The notes beneath the pieces are model-generated. The model made no database searches, was not told where the DNA came from, and was given only the letters and a program-made list of their open reading frames with translations. 64,000 nucleotides of DNA from Flavobacteriales bacterium (GTDB taxonomy: Bacteria > Bacteroidota > Bacteroidia > Flavobacteriales_F > PHOS-HE28): positions 558,001 to 622,000 of the forward strand of contig JADJAA010000002.1 in assembly GCA_016704485.1 (NCBI GenBank), given 5' to 3'. The position numbers and the translations under genes are program-made. Below are positions 35,463-43,737 of the stretch, piece by piece (within the stretch, counting starts at the first letter, position 1; each line of letters opens with the position of its first letter).

Positions 35463-35470
35463 TACATTTG
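35463..35470 (+). promoter_or_regulatory. -7 promoter box of the T9SS protein gene
   Basis: TACATTTG, exact TAnnTTTG, 18 bases before the ATG at 35489. It argues against the upstream GTG at 35453 as the start. Confidence 0.55.
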
Positions 35471-35488
35471 GCGAAACTCAACGAACCA

Positions 35489-36550
35489 ATGCGTGCGATC
35501 CTTACGCTAACCGGCACCTTTAGCATTCTTTGTGCTTCAGCACAGATCTCCATTTCTGAAACGGATATGCCAAGTGCTGGAGATACCATGCGCTACAGTA
35601 CCATAGCTGCTCAGGGTATCGATGTGCTTTCAACAGGAGCTGGTTATACATGGGATATGAGTCTGCTGGTTCCGCAAGGATCCAGTGCAGATACAGCAGT
35701 GACAGTAGGGTCTACGCCTTTGTTGTACCAATTCTACTTCAACAACCAGATCCTCTACCCGCAACATAAAGCGGACTATGCGCAGAAAGGACCCAGTTTT
35801 GGGGCACAAGGCCTCCAGGTCAGCGATGTGTACGAGTATTATAAGAAAGGCACGGATGGTTTCAGGAATGTTGGTTTCGGGGCATCGATTAATGGCGTGC
35901 CGGCGAGCGTTCGTCGTATTCCCGTGGATGTGGTTTATGAATTCCCGATGAATTTCGGTGATGTGAGCAGTTCGTCAAGTTTCTTCGAACTTACCGTACC
36001 CACGTTGTTGTATTACTCACAAAGTCAGCAACGTGACAATGTCGTTGATGGCTGGGGAACTTTGAATTTGCCTACGAATACCTTCCAAGTATTACGTGTG
36101 AAGTCGGTGGTTCAGCATCATGATTCGGTCTATATTGAACAATTCGGGACCGGCTTCGGGTTCGATCAACCGGAAACGATCGAATACAAATGGCTCGCTG
36201 CCGGTATGGATGCACCTATATTGATCGTAACTACGGTTGGAGGTGCAGCAACGACGGCACGTTTCTTCTACGACAACTCCATAGTGACGACCATTGTTGA
36301 AAATGAACAGCTGACTCCTAAGATCTATCCGAATCCGGTATCCGATATGCTTTCTATTTCGATCCCGAACAAAATGACCGGTATTGCTTCCATCCATGAT
36401 GCGAGCGGTAGAGAAATTCGTGGAGGCATCCGGTTGAATGGTACCGATCTCTTGAAGGTCGATGTCGCACAACTGGAACCGGGTACCTATGTGCTGCGTT
36501 CGGTCGGTGGTGAGCGACCATGGAGCAAAAACTTTGTTGTTTCACACTAA
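35489..36550 (+). CDS. T9SS-secreted protein (type A sorting domain)
   Basis: A 353-residue protein from the ATG at 35489, signal peptide cleaved near LCASAQ. The mature N-terminal part (ISISETDMPSAGDTMRYSTI, then GAGYTWDMSLLVPQG) matches a Bacteroidota pattern where secreted proteins report a TDMP...GDT motif. The C-terminal sorting domain begins near KIYPNPVSDMLSISIP and ends with a basic FVV segment. Function of the central beta-rich part is unknown. It overlaps the convergent HExxH gene by four bases. Confidence 0.8.
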   Translation: MRAILTLTGTFSILCASAQISISETDMPSAGDTMRYSTIAAQGIDVLSTGAGYTWDMSLLVPQGSSADTAVTVGSTPLLYQFYFNNQILYPQHKADYAQKGPSFGAQGLQVSDVYEYYKKGTDGFRNVGFGASINGVPASVRRIPVDVVYEFPMNFGDVSSSSSFFELTVPTLLYYSQSQQRDNVVDGWGTLNLPTNTFQVLRVKSVVQHHDSVYIEQFGTGFGFDQPETIEYKWLAAGMDAPILIVTTVGGAATTARFFYDNSIVTTIVENEQLTPKIYPNPVSDMLSISIPNKMTGIASIHDASGREIRGGIRLNGTDLLKVDVAQLEPGTYVLRSVGGERPWSKNFVVSH

Positions 36551-37146
36551 GGCCGGGACAAGTAGTTGGCTTGATAAGTCTTTCGTAAACCTGCGATCAA
36601 CTCGGCGTGGACAGCCAACCAATTGATCATGGAACTAGGATCTTCTAAGGCAAGAATATCGGATAGATCTTGTCGTCGTTCTGTTCTGGCAATGGTTTCC
36701 ATTAACTTTCCAAGCACCCACCGACCTTCGTCGGCCTCGCGTTCCAATGGGGCATCATCGTGCGCATGGGTGGGTCCGTTCCGTAAGGCACTCCATCCGT
36801 ATTGTCCAGCAGCCCAAACCGCGTAGCGTATTTTCCCAAGACCGTTCATTCCGAAGCGGTGGGCTTGTGGAAGGTGACCGACTTCATGCGCCAAAAGGAG
36901 TAATGAAGCACTATGCTCCGGACCGCTTGTGTGATGGGTCCCTGCGAGTGATCGTTCCTTGAGATAGATCCTTGAACCCAACACGAACGCTCCACCCCGA
37001 CTACGCGGGTACCACGGGAAGTGCAACCAATTAGCCGTATGCGGATAGATGCGTGCGCGTTCCAGAAACTGCCGTTCAACACCGGAAACAGCGTGTAACA
37101 ACTCCAGTAGCGGAACAGTAAGGCTACGATCGGACCTGACCAACAT
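36547..37146 (-). CDS. Small HExxH protein, putative zinc metallopeptidase
   Basis: A 199-residue protein with HEVGH at residues 87-91, followed by ERE near 135-137 and AD, the spacing of a gluzincin-like active site (HExxH...E) similar to DUF4157-type domains. There is no signal peptide. The N-terminal half has an extended region with SRGGAFVLGSRIYL preceding the zinc helix, as in peptidase domains where a strand lies along the active site. Not assignable to a named family. ATG at 37146. Confidence 0.6.
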   Translation of the reverse strand: MLVRSDRSLTVPLLELLHAVSGVERQFLERARIYPHTANWLHFPWYPRSRGGAFVLGSRIYLKERSLAGTHHTSGPEHSASLLLLAHEVGHLPQAHRFGMNGLGKIRYAVWAAGQYGWSALRNGPTHAHDDAPLEREADEGRWVLGKLMETIARTERRQDLSDILALEDPSSMINWLAVHAELIAGLRKTYQANYLSRP

Positions 37147-37303
37147 TGCTGCAAAGGTCGGAGGCTATTAATGGTTTTGGGCGACTTCTCGGAAAAATGA
37201 AGCGTTCTCTGCCAGTATGACACAACAATGGATCCGGCACGTAGATCGTATTAGAACGCGTTATCGTGTTGGCAACTATCTTCGCAGCGCAACAAAAAAA
37301 ACC

Positions 37304-37894
37304 ATGAGAAAATACCTCGGAATCATAATAGTTCTTGGCGTTATTGCATTGATCGCAATGTGGGGCGTTGGCTTTTACAACGGCACAGTAGGCCTTAATG
37401 AGGATGTGACCAAGCAATGGAGTAACGTGGAGAATGCCTACCAGCTTCGCGCGGATAAGACCAAGAATCTGGTCGAGATCGTAAAGGGTGCTGCGGATTT
37501 TGAGAAGGAGACCTTGATTCAGGTTACGGAAGCAAGAAAGCAGGTGTCAGACATTAAAATCGACCCGAGCAACCTTACCCCTGATGCAATCCAACAATTC
37601 CAAAAGGCACAAGACCAATTCAGCGGAGCGTTATCGCGATTATTGGTGACCATAGAGCGGTACCCGGATCTGAAGGCCGTAAAAGGTTTTCAGGATTTCC
37701 AAGTACAATATGAGGGAATGGAGAACCGCATCGGTGTGGAGCGTCGTAAATTCAATGACGTCGCACGTGACTACAACACCCGCATCAAACGCTTCCCGGG
37801 TAATCTACTTGCGGGTATGTTCGGTTTCAGCGAGAAAGGATATTTCGAGGCACAGGAAGGTACCGAGAATGCTCCTGATATCTCCTTCAAATAG
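37304..37894 (+). CDS. lemA: LemA family protein
   Basis: A 196-residue LemA protein from the ATG at 37304 (MRKYLGIIIVLGVIALIAMW): one N-terminal membrane span and a periplasmic helical bundle. Diagnostic segments are QWSNVENAYQLRADKTKNLV and YPDLKAVKGFQDFQVQYEGM followed by ENRIGVERRKFNDVARDYN. The function is not settled; in Bacteroidota it is almost always next to TPM-domain genes, as here. It is first in a tight lemA-TPM-TPM run (3-base gap, then 4-base overlap). Confidence 0.93.
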   Translation: MRKYLGIIIVLGVIALIAMWGVGFYNGTVGLNEDVTKQWSNVENAYQLRADKTKNLVEIVKGAADFEKETLIQVTEARKQVSDIKIDPSNLTPDAIQQFQKAQDQFSGALSRLLVTIERYPDLKAVKGFQDFQVQYEGMENRIGVERRKFNDVARDYNTRIKRFPGNLLAGMFGFSEKGYFEAQEGTENAPDISFK

Positions 37895-37897
37895 ATC

Positions 37898-38365
37898 GTG
37901 CTTTCAGTAGAGGAATTTATTACGCTTGCTCAACGAGAGCAGGTAGAGCGTGCGATCGTAGCGGCAGAAATGCTCACGTCCGGTGAGATCCGTGTTCACT
38001 TGGACCAACACATCGAAGAGGATGTAATGGACCATGCGGCCTTTATTTTCGAAGCATTGGATATGCACAGGACACGCGATCGTAATGGTGTTCTGATCTA
38101 TATCGTTGTAGGCGATCGGAATATGGCTGTTCTTGGCGATGTCGCTATCGATAAGGCGGTGCCCCATGGATTTTGGGATGAAGTCTATCATCTTCTGAGA
38201 ACGCGTTTTGCTGCAGGAGAACAAGTGGACGGCTTATGTGAGGCGGTAACCTTGGTCGGGCAAAAGCTTCAGCAATTCTTCCCGCTTTTACCCAGTGATA
38301 CCAACGAATTGCCCAATACGATCACAGTTGGTAAGCCGAACATTTCATCGAGCACCAAGCCATGA
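37898..38365 (+). CDS. TPM-domain protein
   Basis: A 155-residue soluble TPM domain starting at GTG 37898, three bases after the lemA stop. Family segments are AAEMLTSGEIRVHL, RNGVLIYIVVGDRNMAVLGD and FAAGEQVDGLCEAV. No signal or membrane segment. The TPM fold (as in TLP18.3/YgcG) has phosphatase-like or chaperone roles in some members. Second gene of the lemA operon. Confidence 0.85.
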   Translation: MLSVEEFITLAQREQVERAIVAAEMLTSGEIRVHLDQHIEEDVMDHAAFIFEALDMHRTRDRNGVLIYIVVGDRNMAVLGDVAIDKAVPHGFWDEVYHLLRTRFAAGEQVDGLCEAVTLVGQKLQQFFPLLPSDTNELPNTITVGKPNISSSTKP

Positions 38366-39171
38366 GGATCGCATTGCTATTTGCGGCCATTCTGGTTGGT
38401 ATTTCCTCACGTGCGGCGAACTTCGACTGTAGGTTGATACCGCCCGCTAAAAGTGAACAGATCAAATTGGTATGGCAGTTCACCGAGCTTTTGAGCAGTA
38501 GTGAGGAGGCACAGCTCAACGCAAAACTGACCCAATTCGCACGGGAGACGAGTAACCGCCTTTTGGTGATCATTGTTGATACGCTTTGCGGACTTCCAGA
38601 ATCGGATCTGGCATTTGATATTGGCGAGAAGTGGGGGATAGGAAAAGCCGGTTTTGATAATGGACTTGTGCTGTTGGTGAAACCAAATGGACCGCCAGGA
38701 CAGCGTAAGGTGTTCATTGCTATTGGCTATGGCCTTGAGGGAGGTATTCCTGATCTGATGGCCAAGCGTGTTGTTGATAATGAGATCATACCGAGGTTCA
38801 AAGAGGGCAACTATTATGCAGGTATCAATGCAGGAACCACCGTGCTGATGGATATTGCCAAAGGCGAGTACGATGAACAGAGCTATGGCGAAGATGAATT
38901 TCCTTGGAGCATATTGATCTTCTTCGGCATATTCGGAGCCATCATGTTCTTTGGTTGGCGCAATCGCGTTAGCAGTTATGCTGCGACCAATAAAGTGGAT
39001 TTTTGGACTGCGATGTGGTTAATGAGCCAAATGACCGATCGACATTCAGGAGGGTCCAGAGGCGGCGGTGGTTGGACAGGTGGAGGCGGAGGAGGATTCA
39101 GCGGTGGTGGTGGATTCGGTGGTTTTGGCGGCGGCGGATTCGGCGGAGGTGGAGCCGGTGGATCCTGGTAG
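38362..39171 (+). CDS. TPM-domain membrane protein with Gly-rich tail (YgcG-like)
   Basis: A 269-residue protein with signal peptide (cleavage near SRAAN), a TPM domain (SNRLLVIIVDTLCGLPESDL; FDIGEKWGIGKAGFDNGLVL), one membrane span near residues 184-200 (ILIFFGIFGAIMFFGW) and a tail of Gly/Ser/Phe repeats ending GGGGAGGSW. It overlaps the upstream TPM gene by four bases (ATGA). The layout is the usual YgcG type found with LemA. Confidence 0.9.
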   Translation: MRIALLFAAILVGISSRAANFDCRLIPPAKSEQIKLVWQFTELLSSSEEAQLNAKLTQFARETSNRLLVIIVDTLCGLPESDLAFDIGEKWGIGKAGFDNGLVLLVKPNGPPGQRKVFIAIGYGLEGGIPDLMAKRVVDNEIIPRFKEGNYYAGINAGTTVLMDIAKGEYDEQSYGEDEFPWSILIFFGIFGAIMFFGWRNRVSSYAATNKVDFWTAMWLMSQMTDRHSGGSRGGGGWTGGGGGGFSGGGGFGGFGGGGFGGGGAGGSW

Positions 39172-39298
39172 GGTCCTTGGGGAGCGACGATCGAGAATGA
39201 ACAATGATCAAACCCATGCCTGCCAAGATCGGACCCGAACAGATCCCTTCTTTCCGACTGATCCAAGTTCCGTGAATAAGTAGTAAAGGATACGAACA

Positions 39299-40045
39299 AT
39301 GAGTTTCAAAAAGTGGATCGGAAGTGGATTGGGTTGGGCGTTCGGCGGTCCTATAGGTGGAGTTATCGGCTTTGCCATTGGAGCCATGCTGGACCATATG
39401 CAGCCGCAGTCCAGGTTAGAAGAAGGGGATACGCGTTATCGCCGGACAACACAGAGCACCACGGGTGGTGACCTCACCATGAGCTTGGTGGTGCTTACCG
39501 CAGCGCTCATGAAAGCCGACGGTAAGGTCACACAGCGCGAGCTGGACCATGTCCGTCAATTCTTTTCGAGGGAATTCGGTGCAGCGCAAGCTGGTCAATT
39601 ATTGATGGTGTTGCGCGATGTACTGAAGCGCGAGATCCCTGTGCACGATGTATGTGAGCAAATACGGCAGAACATGCCCCATGCCGTGCGCCTTCAATTG
39701 ATGCATTATTTGATCGGGTTGGCCAATGCGGACGGTTCAGTGGACCGCAGTGAATTTGATATGTTGCGGCGTATTGGCCATGGTATGGGCATAAGCGATA
39801 AGGACCTTGGTTCGCTCAGTGCAATGTTCCGAACGTCAGATCCAACTTCAGCATATAAGATCCTGGAGATCGAACCGACAGCAACCGATGATGAAGTGAA
39901 GAAAGCTTATCGCCATATGGCGAAGAAATATCACCCGGATAAAGTAGCCCAACTTGGAGAAGATGTTCAAAAATCGGCAACGGAAAAATTCAAGAAAGTG
40001 CAAGAAGCGTACGAGACGATCCAGAAGAAACGCGGCATGAATTGA
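39299..40045 (+). CDS. TerB-DnaJ fusion (DjlA-like co-chaperone)
   Basis: A 248-residue protein. A glycine-rich N-terminal segment (GSGLGWAFGGPIGGVIGFAI) could insert in or lie on the membrane, followed by a TerB domain (VVLTAALMKADGKVTQRELD; ANADGSVDRSEF) and a C-terminal J domain with the HPDK motif in KKYHPDKVAQLGEDVQ. DjlA-type proteins work with DnaK. It lies 127 bases after the TPM operon on the same strand. Confidence 0.88.
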   Translation: MSFKKWIGSGLGWAFGGPIGGVIGFAIGAMLDHMQPQSRLEEGDTRYRRTTQSTTGGDLTMSLVVLTAALMKADGKVTQRELDHVRQFFSREFGAAQAGQLLMVLRDVLKREIPVHDVCEQIRQNMPHAVRLQLMHYLIGLANADGSVDRSEFDMLRRIGHGMGISDKDLGSLSAMFRTSDPTSAYKILEIEPTATDDEVKKAYRHMAKKYHPDKVAQLGEDVQKSATEKFKKVQEAYETIQKKRGMN

Positions 40046-40106
40046 TACCGCCAACTGGTGTTGTTATCCTACATCTCGCATAAAGAATAGTATTCCCTTT
40101 ACAACC

Positions 40107-40883
40107 ATGCTCCTTCTCCTTTCACCTGCCAAAGATCTGTCCACATTGCCGGCGCCGACCGTGAAATGCACGACCATCCCGGTTCTGTTGGAGCATAGCC
40201 AGCCCTTGGTGAATAAGATACGCGGGTTTACCGCGAAACGCCTGAGTAAATTGATGGGCGTCAATCCCAAGATCGCGGAATTGAACGTGGAACGCTATCA
40301 GCGGTGGAACACGCCGTTCACGCAAAAGAATGCTACCCCAGCAGCAATGCTGTTCAATGGTGAAGCTTACCGTGGATTGGATGCCCGTTCGATGGATGCT
40401 GCGGATCTCGCCTTCGCACAACATTATTTGCGGATCCTTTCAGGCTTGTACGGTGTCTTGCGGCCGTTGGATCTGATGCAACCGTACCGCTTGGAAATGG
40501 GTACGAAGTTGAAAGTTGGGCGCCCAAAGGATCTATACGGCTACTGGGGAACCCGCATTTCGGATGTGCTGAAGGAGGATCTAGTACGAAGTGGCAGTAA
40601 GGCGATCATAAACCTGGCCAGCAATGAATACAGTAAAGTTGTACAGTTGGATGAATTCGGAGTTCCGGTGATCACGCCCGTTTTCAAGGACAGGGTAGGA
40701 GCGGGTTACAATATGCTGATGGTCTATGCGAAACATCAACGCGGCGCTATGGCACGGCATGTCATCCAGCACCGGATCCTTGAGCCCAATAAGCTCAAGA
40801 AATACGATGGGGATGGATACCGCTTTTCCAAAGAGGATAGCACAGAGACGGAATTCGTGTTCTTGCGAGATACGCGTCAATAG
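40107..40883 (+). CDS. yaaA: Peroxide stress protein YaaA (UPF0246)
   Basis: A 258-residue member of the DUF328/UPF0246 family: LLLSPAKDLS at the start, MLFNGEAYRGLDA, LRILSGLYGVLRPLDLMQPY and INLASNEYSKVVQ. In E. coli YaaA lowers intracellular free iron during peroxide stress and binds DNA. Length and motifs are normal. Single gene between the DnaJ-type protein and a minus-strand gene. Confidence 0.95.
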   Translation: MLLLLSPAKDLSTLPAPTVKCTTIPVLLEHSQPLVNKIRGFTAKRLSKLMGVNPKIAELNVERYQRWNTPFTQKNATPAAMLFNGEAYRGLDARSMDAADLAFAQHYLRILSGLYGVLRPLDLMQPYRLEMGTKLKVGRPKDLYGYWGTRISDVLKEDLVRSGSKAIINLASNEYSKVVQLDEFGVPVITPVFKDRVGAGYNMLMVYAKHQRGAMARHVIQHRILEPNKLKKYDGDGYRFSKEDSTETEFVFLRDTRQ

Positions 40884-40910
40884 GTCGATCTTGCCATTTC
40901 ATAACAACTC

Positions 40911-41543
40911 TCAGAACCGCACGATCATGCCGGCCGAAACGCGCTGGGCATTCCAATTGAGCTGAATTGGATCCAGGTCGGTGCCGATCATGACTTTGTC
41001 GTTCTCCGTAAGATCACCATCACCGGAAACCGTGTGTTCCAATGTGACATATGAACCGATCACGTTGCTGAACATCAGAAGATAGCGCCCCCCAAAGGTC
41101 AGTACCCCGCTATCCGATCTCAGCGGAAGGTTGGATCTACGCGGTGTAAGTGCCATTAGGCCGACACCGAATGCCGCATGTGTTTCGATGGACGAGTTCT
41201 CGCCGATCCATGGACGCCAGATCGCTTCCAGCTGGTAGGTGGTGAATCGTACTTTATCCGTAATGACCGTAAGTCCCTCTGTACCCAGTCGGTCGTAGTG
41301 AAAGCCCAAAGACCAGTGGTCCGTAAGTGCATAGGCAAAAGCGAACCGCACCGCGGCACACGTTGCATTCCGAGCGGCATAGCCCGATGTATCACCTCCG
41401 GTCGCGATGTGCAACTGCCCGATGCCCGCGCCAAAGCTCGTAAGCAGATGTTTCCGATGAACAGCTTGCGCATTCGTTCGCGCCGCATACATCAGCATTA
41501 TGAAGATCATGCTGACCCGAAATATCTGCTTCTTTATGATCAC
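40911..41543 (-). CDS. Hypothetical outer-membrane beta-barrel-like protein
   Basis: About 210 residues with a signal peptide (cleavage near RTNAQA). Alternating strands and glycines (SFGAGIGQLHIATGG; AFGVGLMALTP) and a terminal aromatic residue (AGMIVRF) suggest a small outer-membrane barrel. The start is uncertain: GTG 41543 gives a full signal (two Lys before the hydrophobic core), ATG 41510 gives a short one. Function unknown. Confidence 0.6.
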   Translation of the reverse strand: MIIKKQIFRVSMIFIMLMYAARTNAQAVHRKHLLTSFGAGIGQLHIATGGDTSGYAARNATCAAVRFAFAYALTDHWSLGFHYDRLGTEGLTVITDKVRFTTYQLEAIWRPWIGENSSIETHAAFGVGLMALTPRRSNLPLRSDSGVLTFGGRYLLMFSNVIGSYVTLEHTVSGDGDLTENDKVMIGTDLDPIQLNWNAQRVSAGMIVRF

Positions 41544-41581
41544 GAGTGGCAAAGATCGGTCTCTTGTTCGGAACACACCGG

Positions 41582-41589
41582 TAGATTTG
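41582..41589 (+). promoter_or_regulatory. -7 promoter box of the alpha/beta hydrolase gene
   Basis: TAGATTTG, exact TAnnTTTG. It ends four bases before the GTG at 41594, so the transcript would start at or next to the start codon. Confidence 0.45.
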
Positions 41590-41593
41590 CAAC

Positions 41594-42409
41594 GTGTTAC
41601 CGCTCATCCTTGGTATAATTCTACTGCTCTTCCTAGGGTATGTACTGCTATGCCTGTTCTATTTCATTTTTCAGGAGCGATTCATTTTTGTACGGTACCA
41701 GCTCGCCGTTCAGGAGCATTTTAAATTCAATTACCCTTTTGAAGAGCGCAGGATCAGTGCCACGGATGGTTCAAAGTTGCATGGCTTGTATTTCACTACT
41801 GGATCTCCGAAAGGCGTAGTGCTCTATTTCCATGGAAATACAGGAAACCTGCACCAATGGGGAAAGGTGGCTCCACGGTTCACGAAACTGGGCTACGATG
41901 TATTGATGCCGGATTACCGGGATTATGGTCTAAGTGAAGGGAAATTGGGTGCACCGGAACTGCAATCGGATGCAATGAAATGGTACGATTTCCTCAGCCA
42001 GCAATGGAAAGAAGAAGACATCGTGATCTACGGAAGGTCGCTAGGTAGCGGTATGGCCACTCCTGTCGCAGCGGAGCGCAGACCGCGGATGTTGGTGTTG
42101 GAAACGCCGTTTGCCAACCTTTATGATGTTGCCCGTTATTACTTGCGGATATTGCCATATAGGCTATTGCTCCGGTATCCTTTCCGCAACGATAAGGCCA
42201 TGCTACGGGTACAGTGTCCGGTCTATATTTTTCATGGAAAGCGTGATACGGTGGTTCCTTACCATTCAGCGTTAAAGCTCTATTCCTTGGTTCCGACCAC
42301 CGTAGAGCGCGAAATGTTCACCTTCGAAAAAGGACATCATAGTGACCTCGCCGGATTCAAACGATTCAATGCCCAATTGCGGAGGATCATGGAGTTCCCA
42401 AAAGCCTAG
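41594..42409 (+). CDS. Membrane-anchored alpha/beta hydrolase (BEM46/ABHD13-like)
   Basis: A 271-residue protein: an N-terminal membrane span (residues 2-27) then an alpha/beta hydrolase domain. Oxyanion segment YFHGNTGNLHQW, nucleophile in YGRSLGSGMA, acid near HGKRDTVVPY and His in EKGHHSDLA. Similar to the BEM46/ABHD13 group, with uncertain lipid or peptide substrates. Starts at GTG with no SD; no ATG alternative lies near the N-terminus. Confidence 0.85.
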   Translation: MLPLILGIILLLFLGYVLLCLFYFIFQERFIFVRYQLAVQEHFKFNYPFEERRISATDGSKLHGLYFTTGSPKGVVLYFHGNTGNLHQWGKVAPRFTKLGYDVLMPDYRDYGLSEGKLGAPELQSDAMKWYDFLSQQWKEEDIVIYGRSLGSGMATPVAAERRPRMLVLETPFANLYDVARYYLRILPYRLLLRYPFRNDKAMLRVQCPVYIFHGKRDTVVPYHSALKLYSLVPTTVEREMFTFEKGHHSDLAGFKRFNAQLRRIMEFPKA

Positions 42410-42516
42410 CATACCACAACAGTTGTTAAGCGCAGCCGATGTGTCCACCGTTTTTCATGGATAACATCGAGCTATCCTAATCAGGATATTACCTTCGCGC
42501 CCCTATAAAACAAACC

Positions 42517-43218
42517 ATGACAGTAAGATTCGTTTCTCTAGCGCTGGCGATGACCATCCTCAGTGCATGTTCCCAAGGCCAGAAAGGCCGCGTTCAACTC
42601 AAGAATGAGATGGACTCAGTGAGTTATTCCATTGGCGCTGATATTGGTGCGAACTTCAAGCGCAGCAAGTTGGACAGCGTTAATATCGCTGCGATCTCAA
42701 TGGGCCTCCGCGATGGGTTGGACAGTGCGACCATCCTTGATGAAGCCGCAATGCGCAGTTGCATTGAAGGATTCATGGCGAAGACGCGAGCGGCACAGCA
42801 GGCAGAAGAGCGTGCCGCAGGTGAAGTAAATATTGCTAAGGGGGAAGAATTCCTAGCAGAGAATGGCAAGAAACAAGGCGTTATTACTACGCCGAGCGGC
42901 CTGCAATACGAAGTTGTGACCATGGGCACAGGAGCCAAACCTGTAGCAACCGATAACGTGAAGGTCCATTACGTAGGAACGTTGATCGATGGTACCGAAT
43001 TCGATAGCTCGGTAGCGCGTGGCGAACCTGCGGAATTCCCTGTAGGCCAAGTGATCCCAGGATGGGTAGAAGGCATACAGCTCATGCCAGTGGGCAGCAA
43101 GTTCAAATTCTGTATTCCAAGTGATCTGGCATACGGCGCAGGTGGTGCACCAGGAGGTACGATACCTCCGAACAGCACACTTGTCTTTGAGGTGGAGTTG
43201 CTGGATATCGTGAAGTAA
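42517..43218 (+). CDS. FKBP-type peptidyl-prolyl isomerase lipoprotein (Mip/FkpA type)
   Basis: A 233-residue lipoprotein (lipobox LSAC) with an FKBP_N dimerisation domain (DSVSYSIGADIGANFKRSKL, followed by long helices) and a C-terminal FKBP domain: VKVHYVGTLIDGTEFDSS, VIPGWVEGIQLMPVGSKFKF and IPPNSTLVFEVELLDI. It speeds proline isomerisation for periplasmic or outer-membrane protein folding. A TACCTTCG near-match to the -7 box lies at 42490, and a strong terminator follows at 43241. Confidence 0.93.
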   Translation: MTVRFVSLALAMTILSACSQGQKGRVQLKNEMDSVSYSIGADIGANFKRSKLDSVNIAAISMGLRDGLDSATILDEAAMRSCIEGFMAKTRAAQQAEERAAGEVNIAKGEEFLAENGKKQGVITTPSGLQYEVVTMGTGAKPVATDNVKVHYVGTLIDGTEFDSSVARGEPAEFPVGQVIPGWVEGIQLMPVGSKFKFCIPSDLAYGAGGAPGGTIPPNSTLVFEVELLDIVK

Positions 43219-43240
43219 ATAATACGGAACAACCTGAAAA

Positions 43241-43276
43241 GGGTAAAGAAGTAGCCGACCGGCTGCCTCTTTACCC
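43241..43276 (+). terminator. Intrinsic terminator after FKBP gene
   Basis: GGGTAAAGA ... TCTTTACCC with an inner AGCC/GGCT pair, followed by ATTTTGTTT; 22 bases after the stop. Confidence 0.8.
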
Positions 43277-43375
43277 ATTTTGTTTGCCCATCTTCTTGAT
43301 GGCGATCACGCGTAAGCGGAGCCGCGGATCAGGATATTGAGCGGCGCTAGGTTGATGGACCTGGTGGTCTACTGA

Positions 43376-43654
43376 TCATTTCATAGGCCCCTTGGGCAAT
43401 GACCGCCAATACGTGACATCCGCAAAAAAATGATTGCTTGTTCCCTCGCCACTCCAGAAATGTGGGCTTCCGGTATAGCCTGTCTTGCTTGGGTTCTTTA
43501 TGAAATAATCCTTCTGGAATTTCAGGATGATCACGTACCTTTCCTCGCGCGCACCGGTTTTGCCAGGTAGGTGAACGCTATGGTTAGGAACGAAGCATAA
43601 CACCCGTTCTCCATCCTCAGGTAGATGATCACTTATCGCGTTCCAATCCTCCAT
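43376..43654 (-). CDS. DUF551-like small protein
   Basis: A 92-residue soluble protein with the DUF551 pattern: an opening WNAISDHLPEDGERVLCFVP and a closing DVTYWRSLPKGP. DUF551 is best known from phage and mobile regions but is also chromosomal; its role is unknown. It lies alone between the FKBP gene and the malate synthase-like gene. ATG at 43654. Confidence 0.65.
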   Translation of the reverse strand: MEDWNAISDHLPEDGERVLCFVPNHSVHLPGKTGAREERYVIILKFQKDYFIKNPSKTGYTGSPHFWSGEGTSNHFFADVTYWRSLPKGPMK

Positions 43655-43737
43655 ACTTGACTGCGAAATACATATCCGTTACTTCTCGGACGGGGAGCAA
43701 GTTATTTAGAACGATCGGACTGCGGCAGGATATGCAA

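Noticed and set aside
38440..39180. Tandem repeats in the Gly-rich region considered as a CRISPR or satellite array
   Set aside because: The repeats are in-frame GGN codons of a protein tail, without spacers.
38976..39299. Proline-rich open frame on the minus strand opposite the Gly-rich tail of the YgcG-like protein
   Set aside because: It is the antisense of glycine codons in a clear TPM-family gene; no start context or family support.
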